This document shows positions 8,029 to 16,852 of a DNA stretch of 64,000 nt, in pieces (the first letter of the stretch is position 1; every line of letters starts with the position of its first letter). The DNA comes from Marinomonas ostreistagni (GTDB lineage Bacteria > Pseudomonadota > Gammaproteobacteria > Pseudomonadales > Marinomonadaceae): positions 62,001 through 126,000 of the forward strand of contig NZ_JAEMUH010000001.1 of the NCBI RefSeq assembly GCF_016461785.1, read 5' to 3'. The position numbers were made by a program, and so were the translations under genes. Under the pieces are notes generated by a model. The model did no database searches and had not been told where the DNA came from. It saw nothing but the letters and a program-made list of their open reading frames with translations.

Positions 8029-8988
8029 GTGAGCCGAATTGATAACAATGCATTTTTTGCTGACTTTAATTCCCTTGTTGACTTGAAGCGGCAGGCCCAA
8101 CAAGACCCTGATGCAGCGTTAAAGCAGGTTGCTCAGGAATTTGAGGCAATATTCATTAACATGATGTTTAAGAATATGCGTCAAGCTAATGAAAATATAG
8201 GTGGGGGCATCTTCGATAGTGCTCAAACCAAGCAATACACAGAGATGATGGATTCTCAAATGGCTCAGTCTCTTGCTAATGCAGGTGGTATTGGGCTTGC
8301 TGAATCTTTGGTTCGTCAGCTTCAAGGGCAAGGTGTTGCTTCATCGGATGGGCAAGGCTCCGGTTTGGATAGTGCTCTTAGCGATGTTTCCTTTCTGCGT
8401 AATATTCCCACTCTTAATACCGAGCAGCTTCAAGCTGTTGCTAAGAAAGCGGCTAATGAGTTAGCTCAAGCTGCTACCAATAGTGCTAGTCGATCAATCC
8501 AAGCTTCTGATGTGGCATTTGAATCACCTGATAGCTTTGTTGAGGGGTTGTGGCCTTATGCGCAACAAGCAGGTGAAAAATTAGGGGTGGACCCTAAGGC
8601 GATTTTGGCGCAAGCGGCACTTGAAACAGGTTGGGGTAAGTATCCAATGGCAAAGAGTGACGGATCTCCAAGTTATAACGTTTTTGGTATTAAGGCTGAT
8701 CAGCGGTGGTCCGGTGATCGTGCCCTTGTAAATACTGTTGAGTATCGTGACGGTGTGGCTCAACAAGAAAAAGCGGCATTTAGGGCGTACGATTCGTTTG
8801 CACAAAGTTTTGATGACTATGCGGACTTTTTAAAAGCAAGTGAGCGGTATCAAAATGCCTTAGAAGTAGGTGACAATGCGGCAATGTTTGCCGCTTATTT
8901 GCAGAAAGGAGGGTACGCAACAGACCCTGAATACGCAGATAAAATTTCTAATATTCTCTCTAGCAAATGGTTTAAAAGCCTGCTTTAA
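8029..8988 (+). CDS. flgJ: Flagellar rod assembly protein / peptidoglycan hydrolase FlgJ
   Basis: Two-domain protein. The N-terminal rod-binding domain (residues ~25-100, 'QEFEAIFINMMFKNMRQAN') caps the growing rod. The C-terminal glucosaminidase domain (from ~residue 160) opens a gap in peptidoglycan; the catalytic Glu is in 'AQAALETGWGKYP'. Length 319 aa is typical of the bifunctional form found in gammaproteobacteria. The start is GTG at 8029 with GGGAGG upstream. Last gene of the flgF transcript; an imperfect terminator overlaps its stop codon. Confidence 0.94.
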   Translation: MSRIDNNAFFADFNSLVDLKRQAQQDPDAALKQVAQEFEAIFINMMFKNMRQANENIGGGIFDSAQTKQYTEMMDSQMAQSLANAGGIGLAESLVRQLQGQGVASSDGQGSGLDSALSDVSFLRNIPTLNTEQLQAVAKKAANELAQAATNSASRSIQASDVAFESPDSFVEGLWPYAQQAGEKLGVDPKAILAQAALETGWGKYPMAKSDGSPSYNVFGIKADQRWSGDRALVNTVEYRDGVAQQEKAAFRAYDSFAQSFDDYADFLKASERYQNALEVGDNAAMFAAYLQKGGYATDPEYADKISNILSSKWFKSLL

Positions 8989-9008
8989 GGCCTTTTAAGA
9001 CCCTTTTT
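8969..9008 (+). terminator. Imperfect stem-loop terminator after flgJ
   Basis: GGTTTAAAAGCC (8969-8980) can pair with GGCCTTTTAAGACC (8989-9002) with two single-base bulges, followed by CTTTTTCT. The stem includes the last codons of flgJ. Weaker than the other terminators here, but placed between two flagellar units. Confidence 0.5.
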
Positions 9009-9045
9009 CTTTGGTGTTTGACGATTTTAGCGTTAGCGCTTCATT

Positions 9046-9063
9046 CTGGTAAAGTTATTGCAT
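9046..9063 (+). promoter_or_regulatory. Possible sigma54-type promoter of flgKL
   Basis: CTGGTAAA...TTGCAT with GG (9048-9049) and GC (9060-9061) exactly 10 nt apart. The -24 box lacks the usual CAC after GG, so the match is partial. Its position, about 57 nt upstream of flgK and after the flgJ terminator-like hairpin, supports it. Confidence 0.45.
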
Positions 9064-9119
9064 TCTTAGTCGATATAGAAATATGCGCATTAGCGTTTCG
9101 TGTCTGAGAGGTTGATAAC

Positions 9120-11096
9120 ATGGCGAGTCTTTATTCCATTGGTTTGTCCGGATTGCAGTCGAGTACGGCTCGCATTACGACGACTGGTCAAAATACAGCT
9201 AACGTTGATACGGAAGGCTACAGCCGACAAACAACGGCTACTGTCAGTCAATCTGGCGGTGGTGTACTCATTCAAGATACTGACCGTATCGTTAATCAAT
9301 ATATCAACCAGCAAGTTTGGAGTGATACCTCTAATTACAGCTTTTATGAAAGCTATCAATCGATGATGACATCTTTCGACTCTGTAATTGGGGAAGACAG
9401 TGTTTCTATTAGTGACTATCTAGATAATGCATTCAGTGCTTTACAGACGGCCAACTCGGACCCAACAGATACAGCTGCTAGGTCGAATGCGTACTCTAAT
9501 TTGAAGCAATTAGCGGCTCAGTATAATGATTTAGCAAACTATATCTCCGATCAAAAAACGCTCGCTAATGAAGAGCTAGAAAGCAATATAGACTCCATTA
9601 ACAACTTGACGGATCAGATTGCCAATCTTAATCAACAGATCTATCGGCTTGAAACGACTACCTCTAGTTCGGCAAATGAGCTTCGAGATCAGCAGGAACA
9701 GTTGGTTAAAGAATTATCAGAATATCTGGAGATTAAAGTTAACTATGATGATAACCAGTTAATGACAGTTAACTTGGCGTCAGGTCAGCCCTTAGTATTG
9801 CAAAGTACAAATAATGAACTTCGCTTAACCTCAGATACTAATAATCCTGATGGCGAATTGGGGATTGAATTGGACTTCGGTAACTATGAGCTAAATATAC
9901 CAACGGATGAGCTAGGTGGGGCTGTTGGTGGCTTAGTGGAGTTTCGAAATGAGTTCGTCACCACTGCTGAGCGAATGTTGGGTCAGCAAGCGCTTGTTTT
10001 TGCGGATGCTATGAATCAACAAAATCAGTTAGGTCTAGATGCGAATGGTGACTATGGTATCAATCTATTTTCAACCGCAGAAATAGAGACAACGGCTAAC
10101 GTTGAGAATAGTAATGAAGACTACGGTATCGCAGTTCGAGTAACTGATGGTGCATCCAGTGAAATAACAACTGATACCTATGAAGTTGAAATGATGTCTC
10201 CAACAACGTTTAAGTTGGTTACATATGATCTTGACGGCAATGTAACGAATGAATCGGATGTTATTGATACGACAACTGCTACGCCTACATCTGATGGTTA
10301 TTTTGAAGTGGATGGTTTTGGGGTGGAAATTGCGTTTGATTCACTGCCTAGCTATGCTCAAGGTGATAGATATCAGTTTGCTCCAACTAAAAATGCAGCA
10401 GAATCCATTAAAATGAGTGCACGCTCTGGCGATTATTTAGCATTAGCATCTCCGATTGCCGTGTCTCGAGCTGATAGTAATTTATCTGATGTAGCCATTT
10501 CCATTTCCTCGATTACTGATACTGATTCTGCTACTTCAGCTTTTTCTGCCACAGGTGGGCTTTACAACGCAGCACCTCAGACGTTGTATTTTACGGCAAG
10601 CGATGAAGTCGAAATCCAAGATGGTAGTGGTACGGTTTTGGCTACCTTAACAGGGATTACAGATTATTCTAATTTACTAGAACAAGCGGGCTTAGCCGAT
10701 GACGCTGGTTACGACATCAGCCTAGACGGTCCTCCTGATGCGGGTGATAGCTTTTCTATTTCATTTAACTCTGATGGTGAATCGGATAATTATAATGGAC
10801 TAAAGCTGGCAAATTTGCAGACTGAGAATACTGTAGAAGGTACACGTTCATTCACTGAGGCATTCTCAGCACTGGTTACCGAAGTGGGCAGTTTAACGGC
10901 CACCTTGACGACGAATATGGACGCCAGTGAAACGATAATGAATAAGTCAATTGCAGCACGTGATGAAGTATCTGCGGTGAGTTTAGATGAAGAAGCGGTT
11001 AACTTGCTACGCTATCAGCAGTCCTATACAGCTTCGGCACAGGTTCTTTCTGCTGCACAAAGTACATTTGCAACGCTAATAAGTGCGTTAGGGTAG
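9120..11096 (+). CDS. flgK: Flagellar hook-associated protein 1, FlgK
   Basis: First junction protein between hook and filament (HAP1). The N terminus 'TTGQNTANVDTEGYSRQT' is the FlgK form of the rod/hook motif, and the C terminus 'VSLDEEAVNLLRYQQSYTASAQVLSAAQ' is the matching D0 helix. The length of 658 aa exceeds that of the enteric protein (~550 aa); the additional sequence is in the central exposed domains rich in Ser, Thr and Asp. Seven nt ahead of flgL, so the two are surely cotranscribed. Confidence 0.95.
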   Translation: MASLYSIGLSGLQSSTARITTTGQNTANVDTEGYSRQTTATVSQSGGGVLIQDTDRIVNQYINQQVWSDTSNYSFYESYQSMMTSFDSVIGEDSVSISDYLDNAFSALQTANSDPTDTAARSNAYSNLKQLAAQYNDLANYISDQKTLANEELESNIDSINNLTDQIANLNQQIYRLETTTSSSANELRDQQEQLVKELSEYLEIKVNYDDNQLMTVNLASGQPLVLQSTNNELRLTSDTNNPDGELGIELDFGNYELNIPTDELGGAVGGLVEFRNEFVTTAERMLGQQALVFADAMNQQNQLGLDANGDYGINLFSTAEIETTANVENSNEDYGIAVRVTDGASSEITTDTYEVEMMSPTTFKLVTYDLDGNVTNESDVIDTTTATPTSDGYFEVDGFGVEIAFDSLPSYAQGDRYQFAPTKNAAESIKMSARSGDYLALASPIAVSRADSNLSDVAISISSITDTDSATSAFSATGGLYNAAPQTLYFTASDEVEIQDGSGTVLATLTGITDYSNLLEQAGLADDAGYDISLDGPPDAGDSFSISFNSDGESDNYNGLKLANLQTENTVEGTRSFTEAFSALVTEVGSLTATLTTNMDASETIMNKSIAARDEVSAVSLDEEAVNLLRYQQSYTASAQVLSAAQSTFATLISALG

Positions 11097-11103
11097 GTAA
11101 TTC

Positions 11104-12321
11104 ATGCGTGTTACGACCAACTTAATATTTAATCAGTCTTCTCTTTCAATGCAGAAAGCGAATGAGCGCTACTTAAAGGTTCAAGAGAAGATCTCTGAGC
11201 AGTCGGATATTGTAAGGCCTAGCGATGACCCTAATGGTGCAGGCCAGTTGTTACGCTATGATGCGGATACCAAGTTATTGGAGCAATACGATCAAAACAT
11301 GACGTTAGCAACGAACTCGCTGGAATACGAGTCCGTTGCTCTTGAAAGCCTAAACAGTACACTTGATGAAATCAATGTACGTTTGATTCAGACAGTCAAT
11401 GGTGCCAATTCCCAGGATGATCTAGATACCTTGGCAGGGGAGATGGAATCCTTGTTGGCGTCCGTTGCAGACTTGATGAATTCTAAAAACTCAAATGGTC
11501 AATACATTTTCTCTGGAACGAATTCGAGCTCACCTGCTTTTGTGAAAGACTCTAGTGGTCAGTATGTGTACGCAGGTAATGAGACACAACAGATGTCGCA
11601 AATTGGTGACACTATTTCTATCGCAACCAATGACTCTGGGAAGACCGTTTTTCAAGATGCTTGGACGCGAAATACCGTCACTGCATCCGCATCAGCGGGT
11701 ACAGCAACTTTGTCATATAAAATATCAGACCAAGATGCTTATGACTCTTTTGTCGATGATAACTATAGTGCGGTCAATGCTGCGCTAAATGATTACACTC
11801 TCACTACAACCGCTGGTGCTCCAGATCAATTTTCTATTACAGATAGTTCGGGGACGATATTGGCTTCAGGAGATTATGTTTCAGGTGAAGCCATTACCTT
11901 TAATGGAATGGAGTTTACTTTGGCGGGGGCGGCAGGTAGTACAGTAGACATCACTTTGGATCAACCAACCCGCGATAACGTGCTGAATCAGGTGATGGAT
12001 GTGATCAATGCACTGCGAGATACTTCTTTATCTGACGAAGAACGTGAGTACTATCGTTTGAATGCCACCACCAGTATAGAGAACACTCAAATCAATATTG
12101 CAACAGCGTCTTCGTCTGTTGGAGCGCGAATCAATACTATTGATAACCGCACAGAATATGGTTCAGCTAAGCAAATATTTAATGATCAAGCCCAAGAAAA
12201 TATCGGTGGACTTGATATTTATAAAGCTACAACTGAGCTTGAATTGAGTGAGTCTGCTTTATCTGCAACGCAGCTTTTGTTTAATCGTATTAGTTCTTTG
12301 TCACTGTTTAATTCATTATAG
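11104..12321 (+). CDS. flgL: Flagellar hook-associated protein 3, FlgL
   Basis: Second hook-filament junction protein (HAP3), related to flagellin. The N terminus 'MRVTTNLIFNQSSLSMQKANERYLKVQEKI' style (positions 1-30) and 'VRPSDDPNGAGQLLRYDAD' are diagnostic. The C-terminal helix 'TTELELSESALSATQLLFNRISSLSLFNSL'-type tail closes the protein. 405 aa with an expanded middle domain. It starts 7 nt after flgK, and the HD-GYP gene follows 16 nt downstream on the same strand. Confidence 0.94.
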   Translation: MRVTTNLIFNQSSLSMQKANERYLKVQEKISEQSDIVRPSDDPNGAGQLLRYDADTKLLEQYDQNMTLATNSLEYESVALESLNSTLDEINVRLIQTVNGANSQDDLDTLAGEMESLLASVADLMNSKNSNGQYIFSGTNSSSPAFVKDSSGQYVYAGNETQQMSQIGDTISIATNDSGKTVFQDAWTRNTVTASASAGTATLSYKISDQDAYDSFVDDNYSAVNAALNDYTLTTTAGAPDQFSITDSSGTILASGDYVSGEAITFNGMEFTLAGAAGSTVDITLDQPTRDNVLNQVMDVINALRDTSLSDEEREYYRLNATTSIENTQINIATASSSVGARINTIDNRTEYGSAKQIFNDQAQENIGGLDIYKATTELELSESALSATQLLFNRISSLSLFNSL

Positions 12322-12337
12322 AAACTAAGGAAGGGGT

Positions 12338-13846
12338 ATGGCGAAGTTTGATGTAACGGCCTTATTTGGCATCAATGTAGACTTCGCCTATTTTAATGTT
12401 TATGAGTTGCTTAGCGTTCTTGGGCTAAATTCAGTTGTCCTGAAAAATCCCCGTGTTAGTAATCTCATAAAAAAACATGGTAAAAAAGACCACATTGTTA
12501 GTATTGCTATTCGTCAAGTATTGCTGTCTGAGCTAAAGCTCACGCTTAATAGTAAGTTCATGCCTTATGATGCTTCCTACCATGATTCTCAGTTATCCAC
12601 TTTAGAGTACAGTCAACGTTACGAAGCAGAAGATAAATTTCTCTTAATTTGTTATTCCATTGCTTTAGGCAAATCTGTCACCAGTATAAAACGTTTGAAA
12701 GGAGCAGATTTTGCAAAGCTCCCTAGAGATTGCTACACAAAAGGTAGGAGTTTATATGCTTACTTTCGGCAGCTGTTAGATGACTCAACTCGGGAGTATA
12801 TTCTCAACTATAAAGCGGGTAGGCATACCACTTCAGAAGAAGTTTCTGAAGAAATACCACCTACTGATCAGTTGAAGTCAGTATCAAAAGAAAGTTCGAC
12901 AAATATAGTCATTGAGCATTCCCCTTTCTCTAAAGAAATTGCTGTTGCATCGAATATTATGGAGCAGGGCATTAAACTTATAGCGCTTGAAGTGAAGAGA
13001 GCTTTATCAGGAAGTCCTTTAGATACCAAAGAGTTGATGGCGTTTTGCAAAAAAATTACCGCTTCTTACGATAGAAATCCAAATGCTTTGTTAGCTATTC
13101 GACATATTCAGAATACTGAAGACTATATTGCTCAGCATTGTCTTGGGTGTGCAATCTTGGCCTGTCATTTAGCTAAAAGCCTCACCTTAGATGCTCGATA
13201 TATTCAGGTAATAACGATGGCAGCTCTAGTGTTTGATTTAGGACGATTTAAGCTACCAGTCGCGATTACACAAAAAGCTGGTAAGTTAACCGAAGCGGAG
13301 TTGATGCTAACTCGGAAGCACCTTAACTTTAGTGAGGCGATTCTCTCCGCCAATGAAGATATTCCTAAAGTGATTTATCAAATGTTATGGGAGCATCACG
13401 AAAAGCTTGATGGGACCGGCTATCCGCAAGGAAAAGCGGATGGAGAGATTAGTGTGTATGGAAAAATTGGGGCGATAGTGGACGCCTATGACTCGATGAC
13501 TTCTGAGCAATCTTATAAATCGGCTTTAACGCCTTTTGAAGCCTTAGAGCGTATGAAGAAAGAGCAGGGGGTTGCGTTTGATGGAAAGTTGCTTGAGGTA
13601 TTTGTTTCTAGTCTAGGAAAGGTACCAGTAGGGTCTTGTGTTGAACTGTCAAATGGCAGGCTCGCTTTTGTATTAACATTAAGTAAAAAATTAGCACCGT
13701 CTCTGGTGCGTCAGGTGTATAGCCTATCTTCAAAAACATTCATCGCAGCGACAGACTTGGCATTAGATAAAACAAGTGAGGTGACCATTGCCAAGGTTGT
13801 GTCTCCCGAGGCGTTTGGTTTGCGATTTATTGATCACATTTCTTAA
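12338..13846 (+). CDS. HD-GYP domain protein with degenerate HD pair
   Basis: Residues ~245-425 form an HD-GYP domain, a family that degrades cyclic di-GMP. 'EHHEKLDGTGYPQG' with H353 and the GYP triad (G361-Y362-P363), 'AIVDAYDSMTSEQSYK' and the upstream single His of 'QHCLGCAIL' are present. The eponymous HD pair is altered: the motif reads 'LVFDLGRFKLP', so the metal-binding His is Phe299, and the following Lys is Arg. Loss of that ligand would be expected to impair catalysis. The N-terminal 200 residues match no domain I can name. It starts 16 nt after flgL and just before flagellin, so a c-di-GMP-linked or structural role in motility is inferred. Confidence 0.8.
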   Translation: MAKFDVTALFGINVDFAYFNVYELLSVLGLNSVVLKNPRVSNLIKKHGKKDHIVSIAIRQVLLSELKLTLNSKFMPYDASYHDSQLSTLEYSQRYEAEDKFLLICYSIALGKSVTSIKRLKGADFAKLPRDCYTKGRSLYAYFRQLLDDSTREYILNYKAGRHTTSEEVSEEIPPTDQLKSVSKESSTNIVIEHSPFSKEIAVASNIMEQGIKLIALEVKRALSGSPLDTKELMAFCKKITASYDRNPNALLAIRHIQNTEDYIAQHCLGCAILACHLAKSLTLDARYIQVITMAALVFDLGRFKLPVAITQKAGKLTEAELMLTRKHLNFSEAILSANEDIPKVIYQMLWEHHEKLDGTGYPQGKADGEISVYGKIGAIVDAYDSMTSEQSYKSALTPFEALERMKKEQGVAFDGKLLEVFVSSLGKVPVGSCVELSNGRLAFVLTLSKKLAPSLVRQVYSLSSKTFIAATDLALDKTSEVTIAKVVSPEAFGLRFIDHIS

Positions 13847-13943
13847 AAAAGCTTTAAAGAATTTCTTCTAGTGACCGTAAATGTAAGTACAGCAAAGCAT
13901 ATTAGCTAAAGATGCTAAGTAAGAAAAAAATTTAAAAAAAAAT

Positions 13944-13970
13944 TAAAGGTTTTTCTTACTGAGTCGATAA
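13944..13970 (+). promoter_or_regulatory. Sigma28 (FliA) promoter of first flagellin gene
   Basis: TAAA (13944-13947), 15 nt, then GTCGATAA (13963-13970), one base from the FliA consensus TAAA-N15-GCCGATAA. It lies 84 nt upstream of the flagellin ATG and gives a leader of about 75 nt, in which GCAACC (13987-13992) and GGTTGC (14014-14019) could pair. Confidence 0.9.
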
Positions 13971-14053
13971 CTTAAATATGCAAGATGCAACCAAATAACT
14001 AACTAAATCAAAAGGTTGCGATAAAGAATTTACATTTCTAGGAGAACTTAATC

Positions 14054-14941
14054 ATGGCTTTGTACGTAAATACCAATACATCATCGCTTAATGCTCAACG
14101 TCAGTTAATGAGCTCTGGTAACACTCTTGATACGGCTTACCAACGTTTGTCTTCGGGCTTACGTATTAACAGTGCAGCAGACGATGCAGCAGGCTTGCAA
14201 ATCTCTAACCGTCTTACTTCTCAGGTTAATGGTCTTAACCAAGCAGTACGTAACGCTAACGACGGTATTTCATTAGCGCAAACAGCTGAAGGTGCGATGG
14301 ATGAGACAACTAACATGTTGCAGCGTATGCGTACCCTTGCTATCCAATCTGCAAACGGTTCTAACACTGATAAGGACCGTGTTGCCTTGCAGCAAGAGAT
14401 GGAGCAGCTTGCGGAAGAAATTAACCGTGTTGCGAGTACGACAACATTTGGTGGTCAGAATCTACTAGATGGTACTTATTCTGGGACCTTCCAAGTAGGT
14501 GCGGATGCAAACCAAACAATTAGTTTCTCAATGACTGGTACTGGTGGCGCTGATTCGATTGACCTATCTGGTAACGGTGGTTTTACTGTATCAGGACTTG
14601 GTCAAGCTGCAACGGTATCTGGTTTGTCATCAACTACTATTTCTATTTCAACGGCTGCAAACGCACAAAGTGTGATCTCTGCACTTGATAGTATGATTGC
14701 GGCAGTTGACTCTAAACGTGCTGAGTTGGGTGCGGTGCAAAACCGTTTTTCATCTACTATCAGTAACTTGAGTAATATTTCTGAAAACGTATCGGCTGCA
14801 CGTTCACGTATTCGTGACGCAGACTTTGCAGAGGAAACAGCGACATTGACAAGTGCGCAGATTCTACAGCAAGCCAGTTCTACTATTCTTGCTCAGGCGA
14901 ATCAGCGTCCTCAAACAGCGCTTTCTTTGCTAGGGGGTTAA
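14054..14941 (+). CDS. fliC: Flagellin (first tandem copy)
   Basis: Filament subunit secreted by the flagellar export apparatus. N-terminal D0/D1 '[19 protein letters not shown]' and '[20 protein letters not shown]', and C-terminal '[20 protein letters not shown]' with '...TALSLLGG' are textbook flagellin ends. The central region is short (295 aa in total) and rich in Ser, Thr and Gly, offering O-glycosylation sites for the nonulosonic acid system downstream. Good AGGAGA ribosome site and own sigma28 promoter. It is nearly identical at both ends to the second copy at 15434. Confidence 0.96.
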   Translation: MALYVNTNTSSLNAQRQLMSSGNTLDTAYQRLSSGLRINSAADDAAGLQISNRLTSQVNGLNQAVRNANDGISLAQTAEGAMDETTNMLQRMRTLAIQSANGSNTDKDRVALQQEMEQLAEEINRVASTTTFGGQNLLDGTYSGTFQVGADANQTISFSMTGTGGADSIDLSGNGGFTVSGLGQAATVSGLSSTTISISTAANAQSVISALDSMIAAVDSKRAELGAVQNRFSSTISNLSNISENVSAARSRIRDADFAEETATLTSAQILQQASSTILAQANQRPQTALSLLGG

Positions 14942-15068
14942 TACATAAAAAAAGAGCGGCTGATCAGGCCGCTCATATCTTGAAGCATATTTCGAATGCC
15001 GGAGGCAAGAGGTTTGGCGAAGGCATTCGAAACCTTTCTCGCTTCTTACTCCTAGAAGTGATTTTTGA

Positions 15069-15097
15069 GCCAAGTGTTAGCGCACTTGGCTTTTTTT
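15069..15097 (+). terminator. Rho-independent terminator downstream of first flagellin
   Basis: GCCAAGTG (15069-15076), a 6-nt loop, CACTTGGC (15083-15090) and seven T. It is 128 nt past the flagellin stop, so the transcript would carry a structured 3' leader-like tail. Confidence 0.88.
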
Positions 15098-15307
15098 ATG
15101 GGGGCTTGGCAGGCCCCCATGTTTTAACTGAGCAATCTACGTGCCAATACAATATTATTTTATGAAGAGTGTTTGATCGTCTTTTAGGCGACTTTTTTTT
15201 GGATTTAAAAGCAAAATAATTGCTTTGAAAAAGTTATTAAAAACAATACTTTGCCGCTCGATAGGGTTGTTTTTTGCCGCTTGCGGAAAAAAATATCAAA
15301 AAAAAGC

Positions 15308-15334
15308 TAAAGTTGTTTTTTAGTAAGCCGTTAA
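15308..15334 (+). promoter_or_regulatory. Sigma28 (FliA) promoter of second flagellin gene
   Basis: TAAA (15308-15311), 15 nt, GCCGTTAA (15327-15334): one mismatch to TAAA-N15-GCCGATAA. It is 100 nt upstream of the second flagellin ATG. Confidence 0.88.
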
Positions 15335-15433
15335 CGTCTACAAGAGGTTTAAGGTGAATTTGGATTTGGCGATCTTTTCACCGATTAAAGGTTTGCTTGG
15401 CAGCAAGCCCCATGGCGAAACTAGGAGGCTATT

Positions 15434-16318
15434 ATGGCTTTATATGTAAATACTAATACTTCATCTCTGAATGCTCAGAACCAGTTGATGAAATCTGGCA
15501 ATACGCTTGATACTGCATATCAACGTTTGTCTTCCGGTTTGCGAATCAACAGTGCGTCTGATGATGCTGCGGGTTTGCAGATTTCTAACCGTTTGACTTC
15601 TCAGATCAACGGCTTGAACCAAGCGGTTCGTAACGCGAACGATGGTATCTCTCTAGCACAAACTGCTGAGGGTGCGATGGACGAGACTACTAACATGCTT
15701 CAGCGTATGCGTACGCTTGCAGTTCAGTCTGCCAACGGTTCAAACACTGATAAAGACCGTCTAGCGCTACAACAAGAGATGGAAGCGCTTGGTGAAGAAA
15801 TTAACCGTGTAGCAAGTACAACTACTTTTGGTGGTCAAAATCTGCTTGATGGAACATATACTGGTACTTTCCAGGTAGGTGCAGATGCGAACCAAACAAT
15901 CAGTTTCTCTATGGGAACTATTGGATCTAACGGTTCTATTTCTGTTGCTTCAGCAGGTGGTTTCACTGTGTCTGGTCTTGGTCAAGCAGCGACAGTAAGT
16001 GGTCTTACTTCTACAACTATCTCTATCTCTTCTGCAGACAATGCTCAAAGTATGATTGCTGCGATTGATAGTATGATTGCTGCGGTTGACTCAAAACGAG
16101 CTGAGCTGGGTGCGGTGCAGAACCGTTTCTCATCTACTATCAGTAACTTGAGTAATATCTCTGAAAACGTTTCCGCTGCACGTTCTCGTATCCGTGATAC
16201 AGACTTCGCAACTGAGACTGCTTCATTGACAAGTGCGCAAATTCTACAGCAAGCAAGTTCATCTATTCTTGCTCAGGCTAACCAGCGTCCTCAAACTGCG
16301 CTATCCTTATTAGGTTAA
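15434..16318 (+). CDS. fliC: Flagellin (second tandem copy)
   Basis: Paralogue of the flagellin at 14054, 294 aa. The D0/D1 ends are almost the same ('[19 protein letters not shown]', '[20 protein letters not shown]', '[20 protein letters not shown]'). The differences concentrate in the short central part, where this copy reads '[19 protein letters not shown]'. AGGAGG ribosome site 6 nt before the ATG. It has its own sigma28 promoter and terminator, so it is transcribed as a monocistron or read partly into flaG. Tandem flagellins are frequent in polar flagellates and may occupy different filament positions. Confidence 0.96.
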   Translation: MALYVNTNTSSLNAQNQLMKSGNTLDTAYQRLSSGLRINSASDDAAGLQISNRLTSQINGLNQAVRNANDGISLAQTAEGAMDETTNMLQRMRTLAVQSANGSNTDKDRLALQQEMEALGEEINRVASTTTFGGQNLLDGTYTGTFQVGADANQTISFSMGTIGSNGSISVASAGGFTVSGLGQAATVSGLTSTTISISSADNAQSMIAAIDSMIAAVDSKRAELGAVQNRFSSTISNLSNISENVSAARSRIRDTDFATETASLTSAQILQQASSSILAQANQRPQTALSLLG

Positions 16319-16331
16319 TAGAGTAATATCT

Positions 16332-16362
16332 AAAAGCTGGAGTATTACTCCAGCTTTTTTGT
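16332..16362 (+). terminator. Rho-independent terminator after second flagellin
   Basis: AAAGCTGGAGT, ATT loop, ACTCCAGCTTT followed by TTTGTTTTT (stem 16333-16357). Only 22 nt before flaG, so flaG-fliD may depend partly on read-through. Confidence 0.9.
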
Positions 16363-16378
16363 TTTTGGGAGAGAGCCC

Positions 16379-16822
16379 ATGTCTATTAGTTCTGATTTTT
16401 CAAGAAGCTCTTTGTCTTCTTTGCAAACAGGTCAACAAACTCAAGTCAGTGAACAAGAATTTGTTGAGGCGAAGCAAAAAGAGTCTCAAGTTATAAAGCA
16501 ATCTGCCGATATAAGTAATACGTCAGAAGATTCCAAAAGTGGCAATGATCTTGCTTCTTCAGAAAGCTCATCAAGCCAAGAGTTGGTCGATGAAGCAAAA
16601 ATGGAAGAAGTGAATGTTAAGATGCGCCAGCTTAGTGTTGGTTTGTCTTTTGAAATGACAGAAGACGGATCTGATAATATCGTTAAAGTTGTTGATCAAG
16701 AAACGGGGGATTTGGTTAGGCAGATTCCATCGGAAGAGTTTCTTGAAATGTCAAAGCGCTTAGATAGTATTTTTGGTGAGTTGACTGATTTAAAAGGAAA
16801 CTTAATCAATAGTGAAGTGTAA
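16379..16822 (+). CDS. flaG: FlaG family protein
   Basis: Small flagellar protein associated with filament length control in polar flagellates. The conserved C-terminal half is clear: 'LSFEMTEDGSDNIVKVVDQE' and 'VRQIPSEEFLEMSKRL' (residues ~84-135). The N-terminal half is low-complexity, rich in Ser, Gln, Glu and Lys. 147 aa, normal. It lies between flagellin and fliD, the usual place for flaG. GGGAGAGA ribosome site just upstream. A small hairpin (TCAGCT/AGCTGA, 16825-16840) precedes the fliD ribosome site. Confidence 0.9.
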   Translation: MSISSDFSRSSLSSLQTGQQTQVSEQEFVEAKQKESQVIKQSADISNTSEDSKSGNDLASSESSSSQELVDEAKMEEVNVKMRQLSVGLSFEMTEDGSDNIVKVVDQETGDLVRQIPSEEFLEMSKRLDSIFGELTDLKGNLINSEV

Positions 16823-16852
16823 TATCAGCTGTTTAGCTGAAAGAGAGGATTT

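Larger units (their letters stand above)
14942..15433. other. Inter-flagellin region (492 nt) with several hairpins and promoter
   Basis: No convincing gene. It holds, in order: an inverted repeat GAGCGGC/GCCGCTC (about 14954-14975) whose T-run lies on the minus strand; a longer pair CGAATGCC/GGCATTCG (about 14992-15029); a strong + strand terminator (15069-15097); an 8-bp palindrome ATGGGGGC/GCCCCCAT (15098-15120); an AT-rich stretch; and the sigma28 promoter of the second flagellin (15308-15334). A 61-codon open frame starting at 14980 has no ribosome site and overlaps the hairpins, so I do not call it. Confidence 0.6.

Noticed and set aside
14980-15165. 61-codon open frame between the flagellins
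   Set aside because: No ribosome site and it runs through two hairpins and a terminator.
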